Positions 12,600 to 24,953 of a DNA stretch of 64,000 nucleotides are shown here, in pieces. Source of the DNA: Sepiola atlantica (Eukaryota; Mollusca; Cephalopoda; Sepiida; Sepiolidae). Location: assembly GCA_963556195.1 (NCBI GenBank), contig OY744521.1:130480788-130544787 (forward strand), given 5' to 3'. The translations under genes were made by a program, and so were the position numbers. Position 1 is the first letter of the stretch, and the number at the start of each line of letters is the position of its first letter. A model generated the notes under the pieces. That model ran no database searches, had not been told where the DNA came from, and was given only the letters and a program-made list of their open reading frames with translations.

Positions 12600-12850
12600 C
12601 AGAATAATCCTATTTGGCATAATGGTTAAATTTCTCGCTAGTAGGTCAAGGGATTGGTTCAATTACACTAAAGACTTAAAAATGGAACTTGATTCTTCTT
12701 GCTAGACACTCATAATTATAAGGTGAGGATCAAAGGTAAGTGGAGCATTCCAGGGAAATGAGCATCGCCCTTCCCTACACTTCGGTGTAGTAGCTAATAA
12801 AACGGGAGCCATCAGGTTGCCCTCGACTATGGTTTACAATTTTACTAATG
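12600..12850 (+). mobile_element. tRNA-derived SINE with conserved-looking hairpin
   Basis: An A-box-like TGGCATAATGGTTAAA near 12618 is followed by B-box-like GGTTCAATTAC near 12655, as in tRNA-derived SINEs. The body has a perfect 6-bp hairpin with a TTCG loop, CTACAC-TTCG-GTGTAG (12775-12790), then AACGGGAGCCATCAGG. That looks like the kind of central domain shared among molluscan SINEs, though I cannot confirm which. No tail repeat is clear at the 3' end. Confidence 0.55.
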
Positions 12851-13618
12851 ACAGACCCTGTATAAGACTAACATGTTCAATTTATATTTAGACATACATT
12901 ATTTTCCTACAAATATACTGCAAAAACCCATCGATCTAGTATTCAGTCTCTTTTTTAAAACTAAATAAAACCGTCATATCTGACGATCACTTCTACCCGA
13001 CACTTGCATTAACGAGTGAATAATGGCGAAAAGTATCGGTCGTTCTTTGCTGAACTCAATTCTTTTTTCCCGTATGACCTGCGTCCGGTCAGATGTTGGC
13101 CGATAAAGAAGAACAGACACTGTGTGCGCATGCATGAAGTAAAAAGAAGAATTGTTCCGAATCAATCTTCATGACTGACCATCAAAACACGCTGACTGCA
13201 TATTGTCAACTCACAGAGAATTTTCTATCCCTCTTTCTCTGCTCTCCGCCATTTTATATGAAGTTTACTTTTGTTGTTTCCTCGGCTGAATTAGAGGCAA
13301 TGGGTGCAGTGCGAGGAATGTGAGACCACGGCGGGTATTTGATGATATTCCGATGGACAGATAAATAAATAGAAAGTTACGCGAAGCTTTTTCCATCAAT
13401 AAAATTCAAATGTAAATATCGATGCATTCATTATTGTTCATCTTTATTTATGTGTTGTCATATCTACATTTTGTCTTTTCACATCAATCTGTTCATTTAC
13501 ACATTTATATATATATCTTCTTCTCTTATACCATTTTGCTCTCAATATGTTTTTATCTATCCATCCGTCTATTTACTTCGGTAAATATTTAAAAAAATGG
13601 TTACATGGTACACAGTTG

Positions 13619-13620
<2 letters not shown>
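12851..13620. other. intergenic DNA, nothing recognised
   Basis: No element homology seen. A GC-richer patch at 13190-13340 and short open frames lack recognisable motifs. Confidence 0.5.
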
Positions 13621-13624
<4 letters not shown>

Positions 13625-13683
<59 letters not shown>

Positions 13684-13712
13684 GCATATATATAATATAT
13701 ATATATATATCT

Positions 13713-13774
<62 letters not shown>
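13625..13774. repeat. (TA)n tract with interruptions
   Basis: TA repeats broken by ACATAT, TGCATA, ATAATA and CTCC. Confidence 0.95.
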
Positions 13775-13776
<2 letters not shown>

Positions 13777-13971
13777 ATACATGCAATTCTCTACCTATAG
13801 GGGTTTAAGCTACGCCTTAAGATGGAGTATTGTTTGCTGACACATAAGAGAACGTGCAGTTTGAAGAATTATCTCATGCGTTGAGAAATAACACAATCTA
13901 CTTCGCTATGTAGTGAGAGATGATCTCTTATGTTCTGTACAGCACGTCTCACGGAAATATAGGTTATTAGT

Positions 13972-14032
13972 CTCTCTCTCTCTATCTATCTCTCTCTCTA
14001 TCTATCTATCTATCTATCTCTCTCTACTCTAT
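13972..14032. repeat. (TCTC)/(TATC) microsatellite
   Basis: Mixed CTCT and CTAT tetranucleotide units. Confidence 0.9.
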
Positions 14033-14360
14033 CGATATTACCATATCAATTTTTCACATCAAGCACTCTTATCTTATGCTTACTACTGCTGCAAAGAGAT
14101 TACCAACAATGGACATCCCATATATTCAATTCCATATGTTCCATTCCCTAATGACTAAAATATGTTCATTTATAAATACAATGTCAATAAACACCTGATG
14201 ATTTTATTGAGGAACACAAAAGCGTTTCCGTGTAATACACTATCCATAAGTATATATTTTAACTACTAGGACCGACTCATGTATTGGGAACAGTTTAAAT
14301 TAATACTATAAGTATTAAATATATATATATGATATGTATTTTCATAATAAAAGTATCGTA

Positions 14361-14432
14361 TCGCCGGTCGGAAAATTCGAACCCCTGATCTAAGTAATAT
14401 GAACGCTAGTCTCGTAACCATTCGACAAGCGT
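14361..14432 (-). mobile_element. tRNA-like SINE head
   Basis: Minus strand reads GCTTGTCGAATGGTTA (A-box like) and, about 33 bases on, GGGGTTCGAATTTT (B-box like). Spacing resembles a tRNA but the acceptor stem is not convincing, so I call a SINE head rather than a tRNA gene. Confidence 0.5.
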
Positions 14433-15181
14433 GATGATCACACTTTGAAATGCGAGAGGTATATGCCGTGTATCATTCTAATGAAAACACAAGTACTGTG
14501 ATTCTAAAGAATGTTCCGATCTCATAACATGGTTTATTTATGAATCACCAATTTATTATTTCTCGAGAGAGCTCAAGTTTTTAAGAGCTTTACATATGAT
14601 TCTACAGATATAAAGATAACATTTTATCTTCAAATTGATCTTATTTTGGAAAGTAAATGCTCAATATACGAGAGAGAAATAATATATTAGTCTGTTTTAG
14701 GTAGATGTGCTACTGGGCAATCGAGCTGCGAATTTCTATTGTATTTTAGAGATTTATACACTTATATTACTTCTAATGAGTCGCCGATCTTTTTTACCAA
14801 TGAACTTTGAAATCGAATCGTAACGTCCATATTTTCCGAACCAAATGTTTTCACTATTCGAATTTCTGAAATGTTTTTTGCAATATTTACCTAACATTCA
14901 TCATATCTTGGATATACCTTTTTTGACATGTTCTATTTTTCCATTGAAGTTGATTTTCTTTGCTAAAAAAATGTGTGTATTTCTGTATCTTTTTTATACA
15001 TTTTTATATTTTTAAATATTTGCCAACAAGAATATATTTTTATTGATTTATTCCTATTTTTCCTCTAATGAGCAAAGCTTGCATTTTGAAAATCGATGGG
15101 TTAAGGACAGTTAAACAGTGTATTTATATATTCCATTGTTAAAATTACTTAGTTCCAATTTCTATTCTCATCACACCATTC

Positions 15182-15182
<1 letters not shown>
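14433..15182. other. AT-rich intergenic DNA, nothing recognised
   Basis: Unique-looking AT-rich sequence without coding or repeat signals matching the rest of the window. Confidence 0.55.

Positions 15183-15213
<31 letters not shown>
15183..15213. repeat. (TA)n tract
   Basis: About 15 TA units. Confidence 0.95.
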
Positions 15214-15214
<1 letters not shown>

Positions 15215-16522
15215 TTATGTTTATAACATATGAAATAAAGCGTGTATCCATTTTTATTATTAAAATCGTATTTTTGTTTATCATGGTATTTCCGATGTGT
15301 CTGACATGTTTAAATCTGAAATCACATTTTCGTTGATATGTCACGTTTAAGTTTGAAATTATATTTCTCATCGTCTCTAACTCTTATGGTTAAAATAAAT
15401 ACACATCGTTGATCTGTATAAAATTTTAAGATGCGTCTATTCATCTCAATGAAAAGATCTGTTTTTCGCTTTCCCCGTTCTTTAGTTTGAAATGGCCTCT
15501 TAAGAATTTCCATTTTTGTTTTATTCATTTTCTTCAAGATATTCCTGTCTCTTGTTTCTTTTGAAAGTATCATATTCTTTATCGCAATCTTGTCGTGCAT
15601 CCAATGAGCGCATAACAATGGGTCTAACATTATAAAGATGCTTCTTTAAATTTAACTTTTTTTTAAATATAAAAATAAAAAGATTTTTATCAAAAAAGAC
15701 AAGTATTATTACGTGATGGCAGCAAAGTTGGTAGCAGAATGCAAACATTCATACGAGTCATGGAATCTTCAATTTGACAATGACGAAAGAGAATGTAAAA
15801 AAGAAACAAAAGACAAACACATTCTACATGCTAGTATTGATTAATATATATTGCTACACTGTTTTAACGATAAAAACGAACGCATCGTGATTGTTGCTAC
15901 TTTTCCTAGTATCTTAAGCATTTCAAATATTAAGCAATTTCTGGAATTAAGCAGTTTTAATGTTTATTAAAGTTATTAAAAATTGTTAGGAATACAATAA
16001 TAAATGTATGTCAATTAATTGGAATATGTATATTAAATATTAAATTATCGGAATTTACTCTATAGCACATAATCTAATAAATAAACATTTGATTCTGACA
16101 AGCATATATTTTTGTATTGCACCAAATTTATATCAGGTAAAATATATTTCGCTTCATTTATTTCAACTAATACTTATTTCGGTTCAGAACATGTTTTACC
16201 ATGAAGCTGCTTACGTTTTTAATACAATCTACCTTTGTCTAACATTAACAGCTTTAAGGTATACAGTTAGTTATTTACATAAAAAATTACACTATTTATT
16301 ACTAAACATTACTTCTATATCATATTTCTTTATTAAATAACTATATTTCGAAAATGCGAATTTTGTCTTAGGGAAATGGTATTAGTGACTTTCAGTATCA
16401 ATTATGACCATATCATTCGTTTTCCGCCCTCAAATCCAATCAATATAAAAACACTTTTAATACTACTTCATGTAGTTTTACATATCATTCATTTTTTGTT
16501 AAAATATAATAGCAACACGTGC
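15214..16522. other. AT-rich intergenic DNA, nothing recognised
   Basis: Open frames of 75-102 codons on both strands (15322-15748, 16089-16340) are Phe/Ile/Lys-rich products of AT-rich composition without recognisable domains, so no gene is called. Confidence 0.5.

Positions 16523-16595
<73 letters not shown>
16523..16595. repeat. (TA)n-(CA)n tract
   Basis: About 32 TA units followed by a few CA units. Confidence 0.95.
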
Positions 16596-16596
<1 letters not shown>

Positions 16597-17925
16597 TATA
16601 AATCATTTTTGCTAGACTATCCAAGTGAAGCAACTTACATAACATACAGATAAATGGTAGAAACATAAACTGATACGAATTATTATGAAATGAAAGACGT
16701 TAACTCTCACGGGACATTGAAATCGAAACAGCCAAATTCATTCAAGAAAAAGTACCAGAGTATTAAAAAACAACAATGATAAAGAAATATTTTAAATTTG
16801 ATTATTTGATTTTACCTCTCAGTCGATCTCATGTAGAAAATTAAGGAATCGCACACTAAATAAATAGATGTAGCATGCCAGAGAATTGATGAGAATATAG
16901 AACGCGGAAAAATCTAGTGTAATACAAATAATTGTAATATTATTTTGAGGAGTTTCGAAGGAACTCGAACATTTCCATGAAAAATTGTAATCAAAATGAG
17001 GAATCAATACAAAACATCGATGAAAACTATTAACATATTAAAAAAATGATCGAGCCTGGAAACCAAGTGAAATACAAAAGGCAGATAAATCAAAATAGTA
17101 AAATAATGCGTTAGAACAACTATAGACATAGAAAGAATCAATGAGAAATAAAACAACCAGAGTTGAACAGAAATATTATATAATATGACCCTCCAAATAA
17201 TTTGACACCCTAGAAAAATGAGATTTTATTGACATCGATTAGCGCCACAAAATAACCATGAAGTGTTAGGGAAAAAAAGAAAGATGAGCAGAGAGGTAAC
17301 CATCATGGGATTCCCTGAAAGGGCAAGGAGAATACGGGAAACTTAAGAAGTCTTATTGTCACGTAAGTTCGGGATAAAACAAACATCTAGTGAATTAATA
17401 TTAAATAGTTTTTTATCATGACGCTTAGCAATGGTTACTGAAAAAAAGCCTGTACTATACATCTGTGAAGGCTTGTTGTATGGAGATTTTTCCTGTTCAA
17501 ATACGTAAGGGACGTAATTTCGGTCCGCTGTATGAGAAAAAAAAAGCTTACAAAGTGACTAAACAAGAAAGAGAACAAACAACGGTGTAGTTAATATAGA
17601 GATTTTATATAATTAAAAAGAAAAGAAAGAACGAGAAGAAAAGTCTTGCTTGCAAAAAAGATAGTATTTTTGCGGACTTAACAAGAGTTCCGTCTATTAA
17701 TTACTCTCTTCACCCATGTGATCTTAGTGGAAAAGTATATCCATAAAACTATTGAATATAAGGCTTCAGGGTCGCCCACATGCGTATACTACACACAGAA
17801 ATACATGCTTGCTGGCTCAGAAAGGGAGCTGAATAGACACAGCTGCCTGCGTCTTATCCGGTAGAGCACGCAAGGAGGAAAGAGAAGATACTTCGAAAAC
17901 CCGTTCAAGTAGGGTTCAATAGAAA
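16596..17925. other. A-rich intergenic DNA, nothing recognised
   Basis: A-rich plus strand with scattered AGA runs (17260-17680). No readable protein family. Confidence 0.5.
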
Positions 17926-17927
17926 TT

Positions 17928-17970
17928 ATAAAAGGTGGCCTGTGATTGGTTGTTTTTCATCCAATCACAG
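17928..17970 (+). promoter_or_regulatory. TATA-like motif with inverted CCAAT pair
   Basis: TATAAAAGG (17928-17936) is followed by a perfect 10-bp inverted repeat CTGTGATTGG / CCAATCACAG (17940-17949, 17961-17970), which places two CCAAT motifs in opposite orientation. The order (TATA before CCAAT) is atypical and no gene follows, so promoter function is only a possibility. Confidence 0.2.
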
Positions 17971-18379
17971 TGAAGATAACAAACGACTGCGTCATCATGC
18001 CCAAATGTTGTCACGCAGATTCCAGCAGACATCATGTGCTTTTTCCAGTAAGCAATCACTGTTAATACTACGTTTAAAAACTCTATCAATAATAATAATA
18101 ATAATAATTCGGGGGTCGGGAGATAATATTTTTGCTTTTTGTTTGAGTTGAACGTAATTGAACCCCCCTCCCCTAAAGGTAGCTAGTCACGTTAGAGAAC
18201 AAAATTTAACGTTTTTATTTTATTTCGACTGAACGTTTGATAACTTTGCATCAATTTACAATACAATAAACATAGGAGGGGAATCTATCATCTTTTTTAT
18301 TTTTTTTATTTAAGAGTATCCTAGAAAACTCATACTATGTAATTAGGTAACATATATGTATATAGATATATGTGTATGT

Positions 18380-18384
18380 ATGTG

Positions 18385-18441
<57 letters not shown>

Positions 18442-18606
18442 CTATATGCGTATGTATATATATATATATATATATATAATAATCTTTTTATTTATTTATT
18501 CATTTTTTATATTTATTATTTATTTAATTATTTATTTATTCATTATTATTATTATTTATTTTATTTATTTTATTTTATTTTATTTTATTTTTTATTTTTA
18601 TTTTTT
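18380..18606. repeat. (TA)n and (TTTA)n tracts
   Basis: TA tract 18386-18477 runs into TTTA/TTTAT-rich repeats to about 18606. These end where R4/Dong-like copy B begins. Confidence 0.9.
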
Positions 18607-18609
18607 CGT

Positions 18610-21600
18610 AAATGTTTCTTTATGTATGTGTGGTAGTGCACTTTGAACCTCATGAAAATGAGAGAAACACTATCCCTGTGACAAGATCACAGGTAAACTA
18701 AGTCTGGGCGTGGTGTTGCCACAAACACCAAACCATGATAAATGTCTATAAATACAAATAAACGCGTGGGGCTCAGAAGAAAGATCTGAGTGTCATTATG
18801 GACAGGTGCTCCCTCGATAGCCAACATGGGGGACCCGGTCCGCATCCTGCGAATGTTGGCTCCTTAATTTCAGGAACAAGACCACGGACAGAAGACAGGT
18901 AGGTAACCCATCAAATTCCAAATATGATAAGGACACTGACTAAACACAACTAAGAAGGAATAAAAATAACAGACCAAAAAGCCAGAGAAAGAAATGGAGC
19001 ACAAAGAAGAACAGAATGGTAATGGAATGCTACTACAAAAGCCGCTACCCCACAGAAAGAGGATATTGGAAACGAATGAAAGATCTATGGGACATTTCTA
19101 CTGACTACTATACAACAGCACAAAGGATAGCATATCAAGCAAGACATATACTCAAGAGAGGGTGGTTAACAAAAGATAAATGGCGTGACAGATCAAGACA
19201 CACCACTTGACGAAAACTTTCAGGAAGAAGACGGAAAAACATAAACACAGAAACTCAAGAAAGCGAAGACGACGAAACTATAGAACTATCTGAGGAAGAA
19301 GCAAGAGAAGTGGAAAACATCAAACGATTAATGTCCGAGAACAAAACAAAACTTCCATCCCTAAGGAACGTAGACTGGAAGAAGTAAAAAGTTTAAACAG
19401 AGAAAGTGAACAGAATACTCACGTACATCCCAACAGACACTATCACAGATATAAGCAACTTTATATATGCGGGGGCAAAATCAATAAGTATGAAACTTGA
19501 AAGGGAAAAGAAGAATAACGAAAAGAATGGACAGACGATATCTGGATGGGAGATCAGACTGGAAACCCAGATCACCAAACTTCAAAAGGAAGCTAAAACC
19601 GTAAATAGGATGAAGGAGAACAGTAAACGATGGAAGAGCAGAAATCCGAATCGCAAGGAAAGACTAAATAAGAAACATGAACAACTAAAACAAAAGATAG
19701 TAGAAAAAGAAGGAAGATTGAGACGATACAGATACAAATCAGAACAGTACAAACAGAACAGGACCTTTGAAAACAATGAAAGCCAGTTTTACAAAAACGT
19801 GAACGGAGAAAAACAACAACAGAACAACCGGGCCCGACACAAGCAAAACATTTCTGGAGCAAGATATGGGAAAAGGCTGAAGATCACACCAAAAATGGTA
19901 AATGGCCGAAAGACATGAAATATAAACTTCTAGAAATTTAAGAAAGAAGGGAAACAGAAATTAATGAAGAAACTATTAAGACAACACTAAAGAAAATGGC
20001 AAACTGGAAAGCACCAGGTCACGATGGAATACATACGTACTGGTTCAAAAAATTCACGACCCTACATGAAAGGCTAGCACAGAATCTGAGAGGATCTATC
20101 CATAAAACAGACGTACCAGAATGGATGACCAAAGGAAGGACAACGCTCATAAAAAAAGACGCCAAGAAGGGAACGACCCCAAGCAATTACAGACCAATAA
20201 CCTGTTAACCGACAATGTGGAAAATCCTAACGGCATTCCCTGAACAGTCGTGGATTACTTCTCGAGGAACAAAAAAGATGCCAGAAAGGGAAAAGAAAGA
20301 CGCGTGATCTGTTATACATAGATCAAAATATCCTGAAAGAAGTTAAAAACAAAAAAAAGAACATATCTATGGCATGGATTGACTGCAAGAAAGCGTATGA
20401 CAGAATTTCTAAAGCATGGATAATTGAATGTTGAAAAATGTACAAGATACCCGATATGATTATTAATCTCATCAAGAAACCAATGGAAACATGGAGATTA
20501 GAACTGACAGCTGAAGGACAATACTTGACGGAGATCAAAATACAGAGAGGCATTTTCCAAGGAGACTCCCTATAACCACTACTGTTTATCAATGCCATGA
20601 TGCCACTAAATTACATACTCAGGAAATGTGATGCCGGATACAAGTTTACAGGCAGAGAACAACGAATAAACCATATCATGTACATGGACGACCTGAAGCT
20701 ATTTGCAAACAGCAAAAAGGACCTGGTAAAACTGATAAATACGACCAGAATCTTCAGTCAGGACATTCAAATGGAATTCAGAATGGAAAAGTGTGCATTG
20801 CTAGAGATTAAAAAAGGAAAGCTGGAGACGACTGAGAGCATCGAACTACCCAACCAAGAGCAGATGAACAAGACAGCTATAAATATTTGGGAGTTTTGGA
20901 AGCAGACACAATAAAATCAACAGAAATGAAAGAGACATTGGAAAAAAATACATGAGAAGAACGAAAAATCTCTTAGAAACAAAATTATATAGCAGAAACC
21001 TAATCAAAAAAAATAAGTACCTGCGCAGTATCACTAATAAGATATTCTGGACCATTAATAAACTGTACTAAAAAAGAACTCAGGCACATTGACCAGAGGA
21101 CTAGAAAATTAATGACTATGCACAATGCACTACATCAAAAAGACGATACAGACAGACTACGTGAAGAGAAACGAAGGGGTAAAAGACTGGTAAGTATAGA
21201 AGACTGTGTGGACGACACTAAAAAGAGCTGGAGAAATACATAAACCAGAACACAGAAAGGCTGATCTCCGCAGCAAGAGATACCGTCACAAAGAACAACG
21301 CAGGAAGAATCGAAACTGGACACAAACAGACAAGAAAAGAAAATGGGAAGAAAAATAACTACATGGACGCTTCATAAGACTCATAAGAGAAGAAACCAAC
21401 GCAAATAGCTGGGCATGGCTTAGAAAACGAAACTTGAACAGAGAAACGGAATCTTTACTGATGGCTGAACAGAACAATGCGATTAGGACAAACTACATTG
21501 AAGCTAAAATAAATAAAACCCAGGAAAACAATAAATGCACACTGTGTGGATAAAGAGACGAAGCAATAAATCATATAATAACTGAATGTAGAAAACTTGC

Positions 21601-22849
21601 CTAATAAGAATACAAGAACAGACATTATTGTGTTGGGAAAGTTATACACAGGGAACTGTGCAAACAATTGAATTTCGAATATGCAGACAAATGGTACAAA
21701 CATAAACCAGAAACATTTCTGGAAAACGAAAAACACAAACTCCTCTGTGATATGGATATACAAACAGATAAACTCAATAAAGCAAAGAGACCTGATGTTA
21801 TTATAATAGACAAAAAGGAAAAATCTTGTACAATCGTTCCAGCAGACCACAGAGTGAAGATCAAAGACACGGAAAAATGAAGTAAATACACAGAAATAGC
21901 CAGTGAACTGAAAGGAATATGGAGCATGAAGAAAGTTAGGATAATACCAATAACCGTAGGAGCACTAGGAACAATCCCAAAAAACCTGGAGAAAATACTG
22001 GGAGAAATTGGAATCAAAGAGACTATCGAAACCATACAAAGGACGGCAATGATCAAAACAGCTGCAATCTGAAGGAAAATCCTCAAATGCGGAAACTAAC
22101 ACGCATAAGCTAAAAAGGCTAACCAGTCACAAGGAATTTACAACGGAGAAAATAAAACCACACGAAGAACACCACAACAAGAGCCAAGGAACAGAAACTG
22201 CAAGAAACAGCCCTTCATAATTCCTGCCCCCTAAAATTACACCGGCCTCAGCTATCACTACACAAAAATGAACCAAAGAAACAGAAATTACAAGAAACAC
22301 TATAAGCTCCTTCCCTCTCTCCCCACCCACACTCCAATTTTTTTTTTAAATTAAAAAGAATTAAAAATTATATATATATATTTTAAATAAGGAAAGAGAA
22401 AAGGGAAAAATTAAGGAATTGAAGGGAAAAGGACAAAATTAAAAACAAAATTTTTTTAATTTATTTAAAAAAAAAAATTCTATTTATTTATTTATTTATT
22501 TATTCTTTTTTAACTGGTGCCGGCCTAGGCTGACGCCAGACAAAATATTTGTAGAGAGTCGAGGAGGATGAGAAGACCGAGGAGGGACAGCACAAACTAG
22601 ACCTCCACTGGAAAACTGAAAGAGAATGCTGGGACCTTGGGTAGGCTTATTGCCACCACAATCTCAGAGAAGACCAATTGTCCTTACCAGCGGGAAATCA
22701 ATGGTAAAAGGCTGTTGCGATACAGCATCGGTGAAGAATACTGGAAATCTGGGGAGACTTGTTGTCACTCAGACTCCAGGAAATACCACTGGTTGTTGTC
22801 GGTGAGCAGTCACTGACGATGATCTCTGTAAGAACTCTTAGTGAGTACA

Positions 22850-22850
<1 letters not shown>
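18610..22850 (+). mobile_element. R4/Dong-like non-LTR retrotransposon, near full-length copy B
   Basis: A 4.2-kb element whose 5' UTR (18625-18960) matches copy G at 45200: both share an AACACTATCC block, a GTGACA..ATCACAG small stem, and an AACATGGGG-type block followed by GCCCGGTCC or ACCCGGTCC. It then holds one decayed polyprotein gene and a 3' UTR ending AGTGAGTACAAATAATAA, directly continued by (TAA)n. A single ORF with a reverse transcriptase and C-terminal restriction-like endonuclease, plus insertion at TAA repeats, points to the R4/Dong clade, whose founder Dong inserts in TAA repeats. The clade assignment is inference. Confidence 0.65.
19016..22085 (+). pseudogene. R4/Dong-like polyprotein (RT + RLE), broken, copy B
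   Basis: In life this would be the single protein that nicks the target and reverse-transcribes the element RNA. N-terminal segment 19016-19210 (ECYYKSRYPTERGYWKRM) ends at a stop. A Lys/Glu-rich segment (19406-19918) looks helical. RT begins near 19996 (MANWKAPGHDGIHTYWF), with NYRPIT near 20184, IFQGDSL near 20550 and the catalytic YMDD at 20681-20692. A CX2C zinc half (KCTLCG) near 21536 precedes NHIITEC, with a stop between them. The endonuclease segment holds RPDVIIIDKKEKS (21788-21826), but the next acidic residue, the D of IVDLSVP in copy E, is deleted. At least ten stops and several frameshifts make it inactive. Confidence 0.7.

Positions 22851-22927
<77 letters not shown>
22851..22927. 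repeat. (TAA)n tail/target of copy B
   Basis: About 25 TAA units directly after the 3' terminus of copy B. Both strands give long Asn or Tyr runs that are not genes. Confidence 0.95.
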
Positions 22928-22931
<4 letters not shown>

Positions 22932-23124
22932 TGACAACACGGGAAATTATCATAAACGAGGATGGAAATACCAAGGAAAGGGAACCCCATACAGACCTCC
23001 ATTTAAAAGGGCACAGAGAGCACTAGAACTCCAGTGAAACTTATGGTTTCTATCAAGAACATATCAATGATATAAACAGCTGTTTAAATAGTGTAACGTT
23101 ATTTGCAACGGTTGTTGTAAAAAG

Positions 23125-23228
23125 TAGACAGTACTACAGATTTAGAGAAAATTGCTGTCGCTCAGACTCTATTAAACACTATTTTAGTTGTCAGTAAACA
23201 ATTACTTGACGTGACTCGGAGATAATCT
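23125..23228 (+). mobile_element. R4/Dong-like 3' UTR scrap
   Basis: Matches the last ~100 bases of copy B's 3' UTR (TGTCGCTCAGACTC, then GTTGTCAGTAAACAATTACT), ending at TTGACGTGACTC without a TAA tail. Confidence 0.5.
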
Positions 23229-23253
23229 AGTGACTAAACAATATTGAATAAAT

Positions 23254-23765
23254 TTACAATAATAACAATAGTTATAGGAGCACGGAAAATTGTTCCGAAA
23301 AAGACTAAGAGAAATTGGAATCAAACAGAGCATTGGAAATGAATAGAACTGTGTCAACACAATTAGAAACATGTGGATAGAACATGTTAAATCCTTACGA
23401 ACATAATGAGAATGTAGTCTCAGAGTAGGTGTATGATAAAAAAGAACTACAACCAAATAAGTGAGGTGGGACCAATATCGATTAGTACAACAGAAAATGT
23501 GTGTAACGTGTCTGAGAAAATTTAAATACCAAGAAGAGAAATATCTAGGTTTAAACTGGAAGGACTCAATGAGTACTGTAATACTGAGAAGAATTATTGT
23601 CACTAAAATTCCAGAGAATGTAACTTGTTGTTATCATTGAGAATTCAATGTTAAATAGGTGATAAGACAACACCAAATGATGGAAATAAGTAAAAAAAAA
23701 ATGGAAATCTAGGGTGACTTGCTGCCACTCAAGCTCCAGGAAACCCTCCAGTAAACGTTAAAAGA
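23254..23765 (+). mobile_element. R4/Dong-like LINE fragment, copy C
   Basis: Starts in the C-terminal coding part (GTTATAGGAGCACGGAAAAT, equivalent to the VGALGTI segment of copy B near 21956). It includes AGAGAAATTGGAATCAAAC, then a rearranged 3' UTR with TTGCTGCCACTCAAGCTCC near 23721. Both ends are truncated. Confidence 0.55.
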
Positions 23766-23896
23766 TAGTGTCGTTAAAATATCGTGACAACACGCGGCAG
23801 CAGAGAGACTACACTACCTGTTGATAATACATTGTTCTTGTATTATCAACATGTATTTTCATGCTTTCTACTGACGAAATAATGAATATGTAAGAT

Positions 23897-23938
<42 letters not shown>

Positions 23939-24838
23939 ACTTGTTACAAATATCCAGGGGGTATGAATCCGAAGGAAGTTGAAACCTGGTTTATGAGAGT
24001 CCTCAATGAAAATTCAGAGCAAAATATATATTTTTTGATTTTATTCCATTAGTTGCGACAAAACAGGTTTTGTTTCATTGGTGCGAGTAGCTACCAACTC
24101 ATCGGGCCGGCGAAAGGAATTAAAATGGCATAACATTTTAAGTTCACTTTAACGGGAGATTGAAAATTGAAAATACATTGGAGGGGGAGGGGGATAGAGT
24201 TGGGGCTTTGTCTATAACGGCGACATGGGACATGAGAGGGGAGGGGGGAGGACCCCAACAAGTCGTGTTTCAAATTATTACGTGGGAGGTTTTGCACGTG
24301 TCAGTGCTGTGACGATCTCAATCTCGGCCGGGGTGGGAGGAGGGAGATGGGGCGACGGCCAGAGTGAGTTAAATTTAAAATGAGAATAAAATTATGATTA
24401 CAACCGTCATTCTTATTTTATTTTAATTCTAATAAGTAATTATCATGTGGATAAAAATGTTTGATAATTTTAATTTAGGGTATTAATTGCTACTTTTGCA
24501 TTTTATTTATTTTATTTTAATGTTTTGTTTATTATTTGTAGTGAATTTTGTTGTGATTATATTTTTTTTTAAATTGTGATTATATTATACCGAGATCAAT
24601 ACTAGTGGAATCATTTTATAAGAGAAGTTTTCTGGTGTTACCAGTCTTATCATTAACAAAACCGATTATGACAATGGTAACGCCTGCCAATCATACCTAC
24701 GATAGTCGCAGTGATAACAGCCTTATGTAAAAGCCTTAATAAAAATAAAAATAAAAATAAAAATAAAAATAAAGATAAATATAAATAAAATTAGAATAAA
24801 AATAGAAATAGAAATAACAAGTTTGTAAGAATATTAAT
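23766..24838. other. unrecognised DNA with G-rich patches and A4T repeats
   Basis: TA tract 23901-23934. Plus-strand G-rich patches at 24180-24252 and 24326-24352. A T-rich stretch at 24400-24600. AAATA pentamer repeats at 24739-24790. The 24060-24360 block is markedly GC-richer than its surroundings but shows no readable coding sequence. Confidence 0.5.
24330..24352 (+). other. G-quadruplex motif
   Basis: Four G runs (4, 3, 3, 4) with loops of 1, 4 and 4 bases, meeting the usual four-tract G-quadruplex pattern. Confidence 0.5.
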
Positions 24839-24878
24839 GATAATAACAATAATAATAATAATAATAATAATAGTATTA

Positions 24879-24952
<74 letters not shown>
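24839..24952. repeat. (TAA)n microsatellite
   Basis: Two AAT runs (24846-24872, 24880-24952) separated by TAGTATTAA. No R4-like 3' end abuts this one. Confidence 0.95.

Positions 24953-24953
<1 letters not shown>

Noticed and set aside
14190..14235. CTGATGA followed by GAACACAAAAGCGTTTCC as another hammerhead
   Set aside because: No stem II can form between the two blocks and the GAA context is wrong.
21625..22086. 153- and 131-codon minus-strand hydrophobic frames over R4-like copy B
   Set aside because: Antisense of the plus-strand zinc/endonuclease region; hydrophobicity comes from the A-rich sense strand.
22698..23026. Poly-Asn / poly-Tyr frames (also 24.9, 32.5 kb) and poly-Thr/Pro/Asp frames at 29.1 kb
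   Set aside because: Products of TAA and other triplet microsatellites, not genes.
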